Positions 1 through 9,201 are shown, counted from the first letter of the stretch. The stretch: 64,000 nt of DNA from Halobellus limi (GCF_004799685.1 NZ_CP031311.1:620001-684000); one strand, 5' to 3'. Made by a program: numbers and translations. Notes: a model not told the origin generated them from the letters alone.

Positions 1-408
1 GCCGGCCAGGAAGCCGTCCGCACGCAGGCGACCCGCGCGGCGACCCAGTTCGGGTCCCGCGTCGGCGACCCCGTCGGCGCGAAGGTCACTCTTCGCGGCG
101 AGGAGGCGGAGGCCTTCTTAGAGAAGTCGCTGCCGATCGCCGACCTCAAAGAGCGGCAGTTCGACGAGACGGGGAACTTCAGCTTCGGTGTCGAAGAGCA
201 CACCGACTTCCCCTCTCAGGAGTACGACCCGCAGATCGGGATCTACGGGCTGGACGTGACGGTCAACCTCGTCCGCCCCGGATACCGGGTGAAAAAGCGC
301 AACAAGGCGTCCCAGTCGATCCCGAACCGACACCGACTGACGCCCGAGGACGCGATCGTCTTCGTCGAGGACGCCTTCGACGTCGACGTGGAGGCCACAG
401 ACTCATGA
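1..408 (+). CDS. rpl5: 50S ribosomal protein uL5 (partial, 5' end outside window)
   Basis: This is the C-terminal 135 residues of ribosomal protein uL5, which binds 5S rRNA in the central protuberance of the large subunit. The frame is open from base 1 to a TGA at 406-408. The tail includes the stretch [20 protein letters not shown], typical of archaeal uL5. The stop overlaps the ATG of the uS14 gene, so the two are probably translationally coupled. It is the first visible gene of the distal ribosomal operon. The identification rests on family recognition and on the conserved archaeal order uL5-uS14-uS8-uL6. Confidence 0.95.
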   Translation, partial: AGQEAVRTQATRAATQFGSRVGDPVGAKVTLRGEEAEAFLEKSLPIADLKERQFDETGNFSFGVEEHTDFPSQEYDPQIGIYGLDVTVNLVRPGYRVKKRNKASQSIPNRHRLTPEDAIVFVEDAFDVDVEATDS

Positions 409-581
409 GCGAATCAGAGACAGAACAGACGGGCGAGCACGCGAGCCGGCGCACGGGCCAGAGCCACGAGTGCCGACGCTGCGGCCGCAATCAGGGTCTC
501 GTCGGTAAGTACGAGATCTACCTGTGCCGACAGTGCTTCCGCGAGGTCGCCCGCGAGATGGGATTCAAGAAGTACCGATAA
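405..581 (+). CDS. rps14: 30S ribosomal protein uS14, zinc-binding type
   Basis: A 58-residue protein of the small-subunit head. It has two CxxC pairs, ECRRCGRN and LCRQCFRE, that form the zinc ribbon of archaeal uS14, and it ends in the usual GFKKYR. An acidic 20-residue N-terminal extension is a haloarchaeal trait. The ATG overlaps the uL5 stop (ATGA), and the uS8 gene begins 3 bases after its TAA. Length and motifs match the family well. Confidence 0.95.
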   Translation: MSESETEQTGEHASRRTGQSHECRRCGRNQGLVGKYEIYLCRQCFREVAREMGFKKYR

Positions 582-583
582 CT

Positions 584-976
584 ATGGCAGGAAACGATCC
601 ACTCGCCAACGCGCTCGCCGGCGTCGACAACGCCGAGAGCGTCGGGCACCTGTCCCACGAGATACAGCCCGCCTCCAACGTCATCGGCTCCGTCCTCGAG
701 GTCTTCTACGACCGCGGGTACATCGACGGCTTCGAGTTCGTCGACGACGGCAAGGCCGGACGCTTCGAGGTCGAACTGAGCGGCGCAATCAACGAATGTG
801 GTGCCGTCAAGCCCCGCTACTCGGCGGGCGCAGACGAGTTCGAGAAGTGGGAGAAGCGATACCTCCCCGCCCGCGACTACGGGACGCTCATCGTCACGAC
901 GAGCCACGGCGTCATGAGCCACTACGAGGCCCGCGAACAGGGCATCGGTGGCCAAGTAATCGCCTACGTGTACTGA
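584..976 (+). CDS. rps8: 30S ribosomal protein uS8
   Basis: A 130-residue small-subunit protein that binds helix 21 of 16S rRNA. The start at 584 ([11 protein letters not shown]) is chosen because it directly follows uS14 and matches the family N-terminus; a longer in-frame extension to 524 would run through uS14. The conserved C-terminal signature [11 protein letters not shown] is present near residues 105-116. It sits between uS14 and uL6 as in other archaeal spc operons. Confidence 0.96.
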   Translation: MAGNDPLANALAGVDNAESVGHLSHEIQPASNVIGSVLEVFYDRGYIDGFEFVDDGKAGRFEVELSGAINECGAVKPRYSAGADEFEKWEKRYLPARDYGTLIVTTSHGVMSHYEAREQGIGGQVIAYVY

Positions 977-980
977 TACT

Positions 981-1517
981 ATGACCAGAGTAGAAATCGA
1001 AATTCCGGACGAGGTCTCCGCCGAGGTGTCCAACCTCGATCTGACGGTCGAGGGGCCGAACGGCAGCGTCACCCGGACGCTGTGGTACCCCTCCGTCAGC
1101 GTGAGCGTCGAGGACGAGCAGATCGTCATCGCCGCCGAGGAGGAGGACGCCAAGACGAACGCCACCGTCGGGACCTTCGAGAGCCACGTGTCGAACATGC
1201 TCCACGGGGTCACCGAAGGCTGGACGTACGAGATGGAAGTCTACTACGCTCACTTCCCGATGCAGGTCGACGTCGAGGGCGACGAAGTCGTCATCGAGAA
1301 CTTCCTCGGAGAGAAGTCCTCGCGACGGACGCCGATCCGCGGAGACACGGAGGTACAGGTCGACGGCGAAGTGGTCACCCTGACGGGCCCCTCGAAAGAG
1401 GACGTCGGGCAGACCGCCGCCGACATCGAACAGCTCACTCGCGTGACGGACAAGGACACGCGCGTCTTCCAGGACGGCGTCTACATCACGCAGAAACCGC
1501 AGACCGGAGGTGCCTGA
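981..1517 (+). CDS. rpl6: 50S ribosomal protein uL6
   Basis: A 178-residue large-subunit protein with two repeated beta-alpha domains. It binds near the GTPase-associated centre. The N-terminus [16 protein letters not shown] and the motif [12 protein letters not shown] around residues 110-121 are characteristic of archaeal uL6. It starts 4 bases after uS8 and is followed after 1 base by the eL32 ATG, consistent with one polycistronic mRNA. Confidence 0.96.
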   Translation: MTRVEIEIPDEVSAEVSNLDLTVEGPNGSVTRTLWYPSVSVSVEDEQIVIAAEEEDAKTNATVGTFESHVSNMLHGVTEGWTYEMEVYYAHFPMQVDVEGDEVVIENFLGEKSSRRTPIRGDTEVQVDGEVVTLTGPSKEDVGQTAADIEQLTRVTDKDTRVFQDGVYITQKPQTGGA

Positions 1518-1518
1518 G

Positions 1519-2235
1519 ATGTCCGAAGAAGACGCCGAGAACGAAGCCGAGATCGAGTCGCTCGAAGACATCAGCGGCGTCGGCCCCTCGAAGGCCGACG
1601 CGCTGCGCGAGGCCGGCTACGAGAGCGTCGCCGACGTGAAGGCGGCCAGCCAGTCGGAACTCGCAGACGTCGACGGCGTCGGCAACGCGCTCGCGGCCCG
1701 TATCAAGGCCGACGTGGGCGGACTCGAGGTCTCAGAGGAGACCGAGGCCGAAGTCGAAGACGAGACCGAGGAGGAGGCCGACGAGGACGTCGAGACGGAA
1801 CTCCGTCCCCGCGGCCACGCCGACAAGACGCCCGAACTCGACGACGAGACCGCGCGCGCCCTCGGTCAGAAGCACCGAGAGGGAAAGCCCGCGTTCCGTC
1901 GACAGAAGTACCACGCGAAGAAACGCGTGCCCGAATCCTGGCGGAAGCCCCGCGGCAACCTCTCGAAGCAGCGCCGCGGCATCAAAGGAAAGGGCGACAT
2001 GGTCGAGGCGGGCTTCCGCTCGCCGAAGGCCGCACGCGGCCTGCACCCCTCGGGCTTCGAGGAGGTTCGCGTCCACAACGTCGACGACCTGGAAGGCGTC
2101 GACGGGGACACCCAGGCCGTTCGCATCGCCTCGAAGGTCGGCGCGCGCAAGCGCGAACGAATCGAGGAAGTGGCTGAGGACCGCGAGATCCGCGTCCTCA
2201 ACCCGACCTACGTCGAAGTGGAGGTCGAAGAATAA
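1519..2235 (+). CDS. rpl32e: 50S ribosomal protein eL32 with N-terminal helix-hairpin-helix extension
   Basis: A 238-residue protein. The C-terminal ~135 residues are eL32 ([19 protein letters not shown] and later [16 protein letters not shown]), an archaeal/eukaryotic large-subunit protein. The first ~75 residues form a helix-hairpin-helix module ([19 protein letters not shown] and [12 protein letters not shown]), followed by a very acidic linker. This fusion is known in haloarchaea; its role is not clear, though HhH modules bind nucleic acid without sequence specificity. The ATG at 1519 is preferred over an upstream in-frame codon inside uL6. Confidence 0.95.
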   Translation: MSEEDAENEAEIESLEDISGVGPSKADALREAGYESVADVKAASQSELADVDGVGNALAARIKADVGGLEVSEETEAEVEDETEEEADEDVETELRPRGHADKTPELDDETARALGQKHREGKPAFRRQKYHAKKRVPESWRKPRGNLSKQRRGIKGKGDMVEAGFRSPKAARGLHPSGFEEVRVHNVDDLEGVDGDTQAVRIASKVGARKRERIEEVAEDREIRVLNPTYVEVEVEE

Positions 2236-2237
2236 CG

Positions 2238-2693
2238 ATGACGGATCTGAGAGCACAGAAGCGTATGGCGGCCGACGTCCTCGACGTCGGCAAAAGCCGC
2301 GTCTGGTTCGATCCAGACGAACAGTCCGAGATTGCGGAGGCCATCACCCGCGAGGACATCCGTGACCTGGTCGATCAGGGGACCATTCGCGCGAAGGACG
2401 CGAAGGGCAACTCCAAGGGTCGCGCCCGCGAACGCGCCGAGAAGCGCGCGTACGGCCACCGCAAGGGCCCCGGTTCCCGCAAGGGGAAAGCCGGCGGTCG
2501 GAAGAACTCGAAAGACGAATGGGTCAGCCGGATCCGCGCACAGCGTCGTCGCCTGAAGGAACTGCGCGACGACGGCCCGCTCACCGCGACGCAGTACCGC
2601 GAAGTGTACAACAAGGCGTCGGGTGGCGAGTTCGACGACGTGGCACGGCTCGAAGCATACATTCGGAACAACTACGACGTGGAGATAGAATAA
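2238..2693 (+). CDS. rpl19e: 50S ribosomal protein eL19
   Basis: A 151-residue, helix-rich, basic large-subunit protein found in archaea and eukaryotes. It has the typical N-terminus TDLRAQKRMAADVLDVGKSR and the basic central region GYGHRKGPGSRKGKAGGRK-like (residues ~70-92). It begins 2 bases after the eL32 stop, and its TAA shares a base with the uL18 ATG. Confidence 0.95.
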   Translation: MTDLRAQKRMAADVLDVGKSRVWFDPDEQSEIAEAITREDIRDLVDQGTIRAKDAKGNSKGRARERAEKRAYGHRKGPGSRKGKAGGRKNSKDEWVSRIRAQRRRLKELRDDGPLTATQYREVYNKASGGEFDDVARLEAYIRNNYDVEIE

Positions 2694-3247
2694 TGGCAAC
2701 AGGACCACGGTACAAGGTGCCGATGCGGCGTCGCCGCGAGGTCCGGACGGACTACCACCAGAGGTTGCGCCTGCTGAAATCGGGCAAGCCCCGCCTCGTT
2801 GCTCGCACGAGCAACAAGCACGTCAGGGCGCAGCTGATCACCCCCGGACCCGACGGAGACGAAACGCACGCGGCCGCGTCCTCCGAGGATCTCGCCGAGT
2901 ACGGCTGGGAGGCTCCCACTGGGAACCTGCCGAGCGCGTACCTGACGGGATTCCTCGCCGGAACGCGAGCCGTCGAGGCCGGTCTCGAAGAGGCCGTCCT
3001 CGACATCGGACTGAACACCGCGACGCCCGGTAACAAGGTGTTCGCGGTGCAGGAAGGAGCGATAGACGCTGGCCTCGAGATCCCGCACAGCGAGTCGGTT
3101 CTCGCGGACTGGTCGCGCAACCGCGGCGAGCACATCGCCGCGTACGCCGAGCAGCTCGACGAGCCCCTCTATTCGGGGGATTTCGACGCCACGAAACTCC
3201 CTGAGCACTTCGACGAAGTGCTCGAGCAACTACAGGAGGACGCATGA
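2693..3247 (+). CDS. rpl18: 50S ribosomal protein uL18
   Basis: A 184-residue protein that binds 5S rRNA together with uL5. The start [16 protein letters not shown] at 2693 overlaps the eL19 stop codon and matches archaeal uL18; the frame remains open upstream but only through eL19. The motif [11 protein letters not shown] and the C-terminal acidic helix are visible. It overlaps the uS5 start by 4 bases (ATGA). Confidence 0.95.
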   Translation: MATGPRYKVPMRRRREVRTDYHQRLRLLKSGKPRLVARTSNKHVRAQLITPGPDGDETHAAASSEDLAEYGWEAPTGNLPSAYLTGFLAGTRAVEAGLEEAVLDIGLNTATPGNKVFAVQEGAIDAGLEIPHSESVLADWSRNRGEHIAAYAEQLDEPLYSGDFDATKLPEHFDEVLEQLQEDA

Positions 3248-3894
3248 GCCAACGCAACGATGGCTGGACGCCGCGCACGCGGCTCGGCCGAATGGTACAG
3301 GACGGCGACATCACGACGATGGAGCAGGCCCTCGAATCGGGGCTGCCGCTCAAGGAGCCGGAACTCGTCGATCAGCTCCTCCCGGGGCTGGACGACGAGG
3401 TGCTGGACATCAATATGGTCCAGCGGATGACAGACTCCGGCCGTCGGGTGAAGTTCCGCTGCGTCGTCGCGATCGGTAACCGCGACGGCTACCTCGGCTA
3501 CGCCGAGGGACGGGACGATCAGGTCGGATCCGCGATCCAGAAGGCGATCGACGTCGCGAAGCTCAACATCATCTCGGTGGACCGCGGCTCCGGGTCGTGG
3601 GAGGACTCCGCCGGCGGCCTCAACTCCCTCACGCGGAAGGCGGAGGGGAAGGCCGGCTCGGTGACCGTCGAGGTTATGCCCGCACCGCAGGGCCTCGGCC
3701 TCGCGGCCGCACCGACCGTCCGCAACATCCTCGAACTGGCGGGCGTCCAGGACGCCTGGACCCGCTCGAACGGGAACACGCGGACGACGGTCAACCTCGC
3801 GAAGGCGACGTACAACGCGCTGCGGAACGCGTCGCAGTCGCGGACGCCGCGCCGCGCCGCCGCGAAGCAGCGCGAGCAAGAGGTGAGCGAATGA
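3244..3894 (+). CDS. rps5: 30S ribosomal protein uS5
   Basis: A 216-residue small-subunit protein involved in decoding fidelity and mRNA entry. It has the double-stranded RNA-binding-like S5 N-domain ([20 protein letters not shown]) and the S5 C-domain ([23 protein letters not shown]). Both gene junctions are ATGA overlaps with the neighbouring ribosomal protein genes, which suggests coupled translation. Confidence 0.96.
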   Translation: MSQRNDGWTPRTRLGRMVQDGDITTMEQALESGLPLKEPELVDQLLPGLDDEVLDINMVQRMTDSGRRVKFRCVVAIGNRDGYLGYAEGRDDQVGSAIQKAIDVAKLNIISVDRGSGSWEDSAGGLNSLTRKAEGKAGSVTVEVMPAPQGLGLAAAPTVRNILELAGVQDAWTRSNGNTRTTVNLAKATYNALRNASQSRTPRRAAAKQREQEVSE

Positions 3895-4358
3895 TGCAAG
3901 CGGTCGTTCAGCTCCGCGGCGACGTCAACATGAGCTCGGCCGTGCACGACACGCTCAAGATGCTCAACATCCACCACGTGAACCACTGCGCGCTCGTCCC
4001 GGAGACGGAGACGTACCGCGGGATGATCACGAAGGTCAACGACTACGTCGCGCACGGCGAACCGAGCGCGGACGCCGTCGAGACCGTCCTCCGGACGCGC
4101 GCCGAGCCCGCCGAGGGCGACGCCGACGTCGACGAGGAGTGGCTCGCCGAGCACACCGACTACGACGACTTCGGCGCGCTCGCGGAAGCACTGGTCGACG
4201 AGGAGACGACGCTGCGCGAGCAGGGTCTCTCGCCGGTGCTCCGACTGCACCCGCCGCGCGGCGGCCACCGCGGTCAGAAGCACCCGACGACCGAGGGCGG
4301 TCAGATCGGCAAGCATCGGACCGAAGAGATCGACGAACTCCTGGAGGACATGCGATGA
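3891..4358 (+). CDS. rpl30: 50S ribosomal protein uL30
   Basis: A 155-residue archaeal-length uL30. The protein begins [16 protein letters not shown]; the second methionine at 3894 is an equally possible start. The motif [20 protein letters not shown] is a clear family signature, and the C-terminal half carries the archaeal extension [18 protein letters not shown]. The start overlaps the uS5 stop and its own stop overlaps the uL15 start. Confidence 0.95.
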   Translation: MMQAVVQLRGDVNMSSAVHDTLKMLNIHHVNHCALVPETETYRGMITKVNDYVAHGEPSADAVETVLRTRAEPAEGDADVDEEWLAEHTDYDDFGALAEALVDEETTLREQGLSPVLRLHPPRGGHRGQKHPTTEGGQIGKHRTEEIDELLEDMR

Positions 4359-4852
4359 CGTCGAAGAAGCGACGCCAGCGCGGCTCCCGGACCCACGGCG
4401 GCGGCACGCACAAGAACCGGCGCGGAGCCGGACACCGCGGCGGTCGCGGTCGCGCGGGTCGGGACAAACACGAGTTCCACAACTACGAACCGATCGGCAA
4501 ACACGGCTTCAAGCGTCCCGAGGACGCAAAGCGGTCGGTCGCCGAGGTCAACGTCCGGACGCTGGACGAGGACGCGGCGCTGCTCGCGGCGGACGGTCTC
4601 GCCGAAACCGAGGGCGACGCCTACCACATCGACGCGCGTGACGTCGCCGAGGACGGCGAGGACGCCGACCTCGTGAAGGTGCTCGGCGGCGGGCAGGTCC
4701 GACAGGAACTGCACGTCGTCGCCGACGCCTTCTCCGACGGCGCCGTCGAACTCATCGAAGACGCCGGCGGCAGCGTCGAACTCACGGAACGCGGCGAGGA
4801 ACTCCTCGCCGAGGCCGAAGCCGACGAAGACGACGAGAGCGACGAGGAGTAA
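4355..4852 (+). CDS. rpl15: 50S ribosomal protein uL15
   Basis: A 165-residue large-subunit protein. The N-terminal 45 residues are a flexible Gly/Arg/His-rich tail (HGGGTHKNRRGAGHRGGRGR) that threads through rRNA, followed by the globular domain ending in an acidic tail rich in Asp and Glu. The ATG at 4355 overlaps the uL30 stop. It is the last ribosomal gene before secY, as in most archaea. Confidence 0.95.
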   Translation: MTSKKRRQRGSRTHGGGTHKNRRGAGHRGGRGRAGRDKHEFHNYEPIGKHGFKRPEDAKRSVAEVNVRTLDEDAALLAADGLAETEGDAYHIDARDVAEDGEDADLVKVLGGGQVRQELHVVADAFSDGAVELIEDAGGSVELTERGEELLAEAEADEDDESDEE

Positions 4853-4855
4853 TCT

Positions 4856-6325
4856 ATGGGATGGAAGGAGGCCGCCGAACCGGTGCTGACGCGGATGCCG
4901 TCAGTCGTGCGTCCGGAGGGACACGTCCCGTTCCGCCGGAAACTCGGCTGGACCGCCGGGATCCTCGTGCTGTATTTCTTCCTGACGAACGTCCCGCTGT
5001 TCGGTCTGCAGACGGGCGGTGCGGGCAGCGACTTCTACGGGCAGTTCCGTAGCATCCTCGCCGGCGGACAGGGGTCGATCATGCAGCTCGGCATCGGTCC
5101 GATCGTCACGGCGAGCATCGTGCTCCAGCTACTCGGCGGTGCGGACCTGCTCGGATTGGACACTGACGACCCCCGCGATCAGGTGCTGTATCAGGGCCTC
5201 CAGAAGCTCCTGGTGGTCGTGATGATCTGCCTGACGGGGCTTCCGATGGTGTTCGCCGGCAACTTCCTCCCGCCGAGCGAGGCGCTCGGCCAGTCGCTGG
5301 GCGTCGGCGTCGGCGGCGTCCGGGGGATCATCTTCGCGCAGATCTTCGTCGGCGGCGTCCTCATCCTGTTCATGGACGAAATCGTGAGCAAGTGGGGCGT
5401 CGGCTCCGGCGTCGGCCTGTTCATCATCGCCGGCGTGAGCCAGCAGCTCGTCGCCGGGCTGTTCAGCTGGCAGAGCCTCGGCGGCCAGAGCGGCTTCTTC
5501 CCCACGTGGGTCGGGATAATCACCGGCGCGGTGGAGATCGGCTCGCCGCTGACGCCCGGCGGCCTCTCGGATCTCTTCCTCGGACAGGGACAGATCCTCG
5601 CGCTCATCACGACGGTCCTCATCTTCGCGGTCGTCGTCTACGCCGAGAGCGTCCGAGTCGAGATCCCGCTCTCGCACGCCAACGTGAAGGGCGCGCGAGG
5701 GCGTTTCCCCGTGAAGCTCATCTACGCGAGCGTCCTGCCGATGATCCTCGTTCGCGCGCTGCAGGCGAACCTCCAGTTCCTCGGGCAGATCCTGAACAAC
5801 TGGTGGGCGGGGATGCCGGCCTGGCTCGGCCAGTACACCCAGGGACAGGTCACCGGCGGCCTGTTCTGGTACATCGCGCCGATTCAGTCCCGGCAGGACT
5901 GGATGTGGTTCCTCGGATTCACCTCCCAGGAGCCGACGGCGATCGCCATCCGGGTCGCGATCGACCTGATCTTCATGATCATCGGCGGTGCGATCTTCGC
6001 GATCTTCTGGGTCGAGACGACGGGGATGGGCCCCGAGGCGACGGCCAAGCAGATCCAGAACTCCGGGATGCAGATCCCCGGGTTCCGTCGGAATCCGCAG
6101 GTGATCGAGAAGGTGATGGAGCGCTACATCCCGCAGGTGACCGTCATCGGCGGCGCCTTGGTCGGCCTGCTCGCCGTCCTCGCGAACATGCTCGGCACCA
6201 TCGGCGGCGTCTCCGGAACGGGGCTGCTGCTCACGGTCTCTATCACGTACAAGCTGTACGAGGAGATCGCCGAGGAGCAGCTGATGGAGATGCACCCGAT
6301 GATGCGCGAGATGTTCAACAACTGA
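4856..6325 (+). CDS. secY: Preprotein translocase subunit SecY
   Basis: A 489-residue polytopic membrane protein, the pore subunit of the Sec translocon that exports and inserts unfolded proteins. About ten transmembrane segments are visible, starting with LGWTAGILVLYFFLTNVPLF, followed by the lumenal plug region. The cytoplasmic loop containing RVEIPLSHANVKGARGRFPV and the segment PVKLIYASVLPMILVRALQA are SecY hallmarks. It begins 3 bases after uL15 and is the last gene of the operon, followed by a T-rich terminator. Confidence 0.97.
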   Translation: MGWKEAAEPVLTRMPSVVRPEGHVPFRRKLGWTAGILVLYFFLTNVPLFGLQTGGAGSDFYGQFRSILAGGQGSIMQLGIGPIVTASIVLQLLGGADLLGLDTDDPRDQVLYQGLQKLLVVVMICLTGLPMVFAGNFLPPSEALGQSLGVGVGGVRGIIFAQIFVGGVLILFMDEIVSKWGVGSGVGLFIIAGVSQQLVAGLFSWQSLGGQSGFFPTWVGIITGAVEIGSPLTPGGLSDLFLGQGQILALITTVLIFAVVVYAESVRVEIPLSHANVKGARGRFPVKLIYASVLPMILVRALQANLQFLGQILNNWWAGMPAWLGQYTQGQVTGGLFWYIAPIQSRQDWMWFLGFTSQEPTAIAIRVAIDLIFMIIGGAIFAIFWVETTGMGPEATAKQIQNSGMQIPGFRRNPQVIEKVMERYIPQVTVIGGALVGLLAVLANMLGTIGGVSGTGLLLTVSITYKLYEEIAEEQLMEMHPMMREMFNN

Positions 6326-6349
6326 CGGCGCGAAATCTGCGGCCTCGTT

Positions 6350-6364
6350 TTGTTTTATTTTTCA
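6350..6364 (+). terminator. T-rich terminator after secY
   Basis: Twenty-four bases after the secY stop, a run of mostly T (TTTTGTTTTATTTTT) interrupts otherwise GC-rich DNA. Archaeal RNA polymerase terminates on such U-tracts without needing a hairpin. This likely ends the ribosomal protein operon transcript. Confidence 0.75.
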
Positions 6365-6517
6365 CGACGGCGACTCGCGAGTTTGGCGACCGGTCCGACC
6401 TCACTCTGCAAGCCCGTCACATCGGCGATTCCCTGATTCGACGAGAGCACGCGTCCCCTCACCCCACCCCGAACCGTCGCGCTTTTGCCCGCGGATCGGA
6501 TACGCTGTACCGACCGA

Positions 6518-7771
6518 ATGGCCCGATACCACATCGAGACGTACGGCTGCACCTCCAACCGCGGCGAGAGCCGGCAGATCGAGAGCGCGCTCCGCGACGC
6601 CGGCCACTACCCCGTCGACGGTCCGGAGGCGGCCGACGTCGCCATTATGAACACCTGCACGGTGGTCGAGAAGACGGAGCGCAACATGCTCCGTCGGGCC
6701 AAAGAGCTGGAGTCGGAGACGGCGGATCTCATCATCACGGGCTGTATGGCGCTCGCACAGGGCGAGGAGTTCCGCGAGGAGGGCGTCGACGCGCAGATCC
6801 TCCACTGGGACGACGTCCCCACGGCGGTCACGAACGGCGAGTGTCCGAACCCCGGGCCGGGAACCGAACCCGTCCTCGACGGCGTCGTCGGCATCCTCCC
6901 GATCGCCCGGGGCTGTCTGTCGAACTGCTCGTACTGTATCACGAAGTTCGCGACCGGCCGCGTCGACTCCCCGCCCGTCGAGGAGAACGTCGAGAAGGCC
7001 CGCGCCTTAGTCCACGCCGGCGCGAAGGAGCTCCGGATCACGGGCCAGGACACCGGCGTCTACGGCTGGGATACGGGCGACAGGAAGCTCCCCGAACTGC
7101 TCGATCGGATCTGTACCGAGATCGACGGCGACTTCCGGGTCCGGCTGGGGATGGCCAACCCCGGCGGCATCCACGGAATCCGCGAGGAACTCGTCGAGGT
7201 CTTCGCGCGGCACGACGAGCTGTACAACTTCATCCACCTCCCGGTGCAGTCGGGGTCGGACACGGTGCTCGAAGATATGCGGCGACAGCATCGCGTCGAG
7301 AAGTTCCTCGAAATCGTCGAGACGTTCGACTCGACGCTGGAGTACTGGACGCTCTCGACGGACTTCATCGTCGGCTTCCCGACCGAGACCGAGGAAGACC
7401 ACGCCCAGAGTATGGCGCTGTTCCGGGAGGTCAGACCCGAGAAGGTGAACGTCACCCGCTTCTCGAAGCGCCCCGGCACCGACGCCGCCGAGATGAAGGG
7501 CCTCGGCGGGACGGTGAAGAAGGAGCGCTCGAAGGCGATGTCCGAACTGAAGCGGGAGGTCGTCGCCGAGGCCTACGAGTCGATGATCGGCGAGACCCGT
7601 CGGGTGATGGCCGTCCGCGAGGGGACCGGCGACTCGATGAAGTGCCGCGACGAGGCGTACCGACAGATCATCGTCCGGGATGCGGACGAACGAGGGATCG
7701 AACCGGGCGACTTCCTCGACGTCGAGGTGACGAGTCACCAGACGGTCTACGCGTTCGGCGAACCGGTCTGA
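6518..7771 (+). CDS. tRNA t6A37 methylthiotransferase (radical SAM, MtaB/CDKAL1 type)
   Basis: A 417-residue enzyme that adds a methylthio group to N6-threonylcarbamoyladenosine-37 of tRNAs. Three domains are visible: an N-terminal UPF0004 domain with three cluster cysteines (GCTSN, NTCTV, GCMA), a radical SAM core with CLSNCSYC near residues 130-137, and a C-terminal TRAM RNA-binding domain. The ATG at 6518 (MARYHIETYGCTSN) fits the family; an upstream in-frame start at 6485 adds an unrelated tail. A T-rich patch at about 6482-6487 may be its TATA element, giving a short leader. Single gene unit. Confidence 0.93.
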   Translation: MARYHIETYGCTSNRGESRQIESALRDAGHYPVDGPEAADVAIMNTCTVVEKTERNMLRRAKELESETADLIITGCMALAQGEEFREEGVDAQILHWDDVPTAVTNGECPNPGPGTEPVLDGVVGILPIARGCLSNCSYCITKFATGRVDSPPVEENVEKARALVHAGAKELRITGQDTGVYGWDTGDRKLPELLDRICTEIDGDFRVRLGMANPGGIHGIREELVEVFARHDELYNFIHLPVQSGSDTVLEDMRRQHRVEKFLEIVETFDSTLEYWTLSTDFIVGFPTETEEDHAQSMALFREVRPEKVNVTRFSKRPGTDAAEMKGLGGTVKKERSKAMSELKREVVAEAYESMIGETRRVMAVREGTGDSMKCRDEAYRQIIVRDADERGIEPGDFLDVEVTSHQTVYAFGEPV

Positions 7772-7819
7772 TCGGCGTCGCTGTCGTGGTCGACCTGCGA
7801 TCGGTGTTCTCGTTGGCCC

Positions 7820-7900
7820 ACCGTTTGCCGTCGCTTCCGCCAACCTACCGTTCGCCGTCTCTTCTGCCAGCCTACCGTTCTCCGTCGCTTCCGCCGGTTT
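7820..7900 (-). repeat. Three 27-bp tandem repeats spanning the 3' end of the CDF transporter gene
   Basis: Units lie at 7820-7846, 7847-7873 and 7874-7900, each starting ACCGTT on the plus strand. The last unit encodes the final residues of the CDF transporter (GGSDGER); the TAG stop straddles the junction at 7872-7874. Read in the gene's own direction and frame, the next unit again ends in CGG TAG, while the outermost ends CGG TGG. The C-terminal tail and stop have thus been duplicated downstream of the gene. Confidence 0.85.
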
Positions 7901-8852
7901 CACTGCTGACCCTCTCGTCGTTTCCGCGGGCGATCGCCGTCCCGACGAGCCGGTCCGCCTGCGCGTCCTCCTTCCACTCGCCGAGTTCCTTCGGGTCGAC
8001 GTGGACGAACACGTCGTCGACCTCCGGCATCGCGCGGATCGACTCGACGACGGCCGATTCGATGTCGTGGGCCTCGAACAGCGTCATATCGCCCTCGACC
8101 TCGATGTGGAGGCTCACGTCGACCTCCGGGCCGACGTAGTGGGCGACGACGTCGTGCGCGCCGCGGACCTGCGGGTGTTCGAGCGCGCGTTCGAGGATCT
8201 CGCGGCGGAGTTCCTCCGGCGGGGCCGCGCCGACGAGGTAGTTCACGTTGTCGCGGACGATCTCATAGCCCGTGTAGAAGATGCCGAGCGAGACGACGCC
8301 GGCGGCGACCGGATCGAGGACGGGCGCGCCGAACGACGCCCCGAGGACGCCGACGAGCGCCGCGCCCGCGGTGAGGATGTCGTTGCGGTTGTCGAGCGCG
8401 GCGGCGACGACCGCCGGCGAGTGGCGCTCCTCGCCGACGCGGAGGCAGTAGCGGTAGAGGCCGTACTTCGCGCCGGCCGTACCGAGTAACACGAGGACAC
8501 CGGCTGTCCCGGCCTCGACGCCGTAGGTGCCGTTCAGGACCGACGTGGTCGCGTTCCAGAGCACGGCCCCGCCGGCGGCGAAGACGCCGACGGCGACGAA
8601 CAGCGAGACGAACGGCTCGATGCGCTCGTGGCCGTGTGGGTGCTCGAAGTCCGGCGGCTGGGTCGTCAGGTACAGTCCCGCGACGATGACGAGGCTGTAG
8701 ACGCTGTCGGCGAGGCTGTTGACGGCCTCCGAGCCGATGGCGAGGCTCCCGGTGAGGCCCCAGACGCCCCCCTTCGCGAGCACGAGAGCGAGGTTCACCG
8801 CGAGGATGATCAGCCCCACGCGACGGACGGTGCGCCTTCGGTCGTCGCTCAT
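7872..8852 (-). CDS. Cation diffusion facilitator (CDF) family metal transporter
   Basis: A 326-residue antiporter-type exporter of divalent metals such as zinc or manganese. Six membrane segments are predicted in the first ~200 residues. The metal-site positions are variant: NSLADSVYSL in TM2 and LDNRNDILTAGAALVG in TM5 (families usually show H/DxxxD). A His-containing stretch PPDFEHPHGHERIEPF follows TM2. The C-terminal ~100 residues are the cytoplasmic ferredoxin-like CDF domain (VDVSLHIEVEGDMTLFEAHD). The last codons and stop lie in a 27-bp tandem repeat. The transported metal cannot be read from sequence. Confidence 0.9.
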   Translation of the reverse strand: MSDDRRRTVRRVGLIILAVNLALVLAKGGVWGLTGSLAIGSEAVNSLADSVYSLVIVAGLYLTTQPPDFEHPHGHERIEPFVSLFVAVGVFAAGGAVLWNATTSVLNGTYGVEAGTAGVLVLLGTAGAKYGLYRYCLRVGEERHSPAVVAAALDNRNDILTAGAALVGVLGASFGAPVLDPVAAGVVSLGIFYTGYEIVRDNVNYLVGAAPPEELRREILERALEHPQVRGAHDVVAHYVGPEVDVSLHIEVEGDMTLFEAHDIESAVVESIRAMPEVDDVFVHVDPKELGEWKEDAQADRLVGTAIARGNDERVSSETGGSDGER

Positions 8853-9049
8853 CGTCCGAGCGTACTCGTCAGGAGGCTAAGTCGCTTCGGTCGCCTACGA
8901 GCGTTCGCTGAACGGACCTGTCGGTCCCGACACGGAGACGGTGTAGCCCCCGGAGGCCCCCGCGCTCCCGACTCGGGGGACTCCCGCTCGCGGTGGTTCT
9001 TCGGCCGCCGTCGATCGCCGGAGTTCACTGTAGAGTCGGGGCTGTCTTT

Positions 9050-9201
9050 TGGCGAACAGTCGGCACCCGCTCGGGACGCCCGCCGGTCCTCGCCCGACCC
9101 GCGGCCGTTCCCTCTCCCGCGTCGACGTGCCGAGCAACCGCGGCCCGACGCGGGGTCGTCCTCAGATCACGGGGCTTCTGGCCGCGGGTTCGCATATAAA
9201 C
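9050..9201 (-). ncRNA. Candidate structured small RNA element, copy 1
   Basis: This element lies in the 405-bp gap between the CDF and HIT genes and has a diverged second copy at 62355-62495. Read on the minus strand it has GTTTATAT (9201-9194, TATA-like), then a 9-bp perfect stem CCCGCGTCG/CGACGCGGG (9154-9146 with 9124-9116), and a conserved 3' block GTGCCGACTGTTCGCCA (9066-9050). The first seven bases of that block (GTGCCGA) are complementary to TCGGCAC in the hairpin loop (9133-9127), so a pseudoknot is possible. The two conserved blocks are 11 bases further apart here than in copy 2, which argues against a shared reading frame. The RNA assignment is inference. The rest of the 8853-9257 gap shows no gene. 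Confidence 0.55.

Noticed and set aside
966-982. TACTGATACT at the uS8 stop, resembling the palindromic motif at 17641 and 32110
   Set aside because: Only a few bases match and there is no inverted repeat; likely chance.
5392-8139. 915-codon plus-strand frame overlapping secY and the methylthiotransferase gene
   Set aside because: Arg/Pro/Gly-rich shadow of two well-identified genes in other frames, crossing a terminator.
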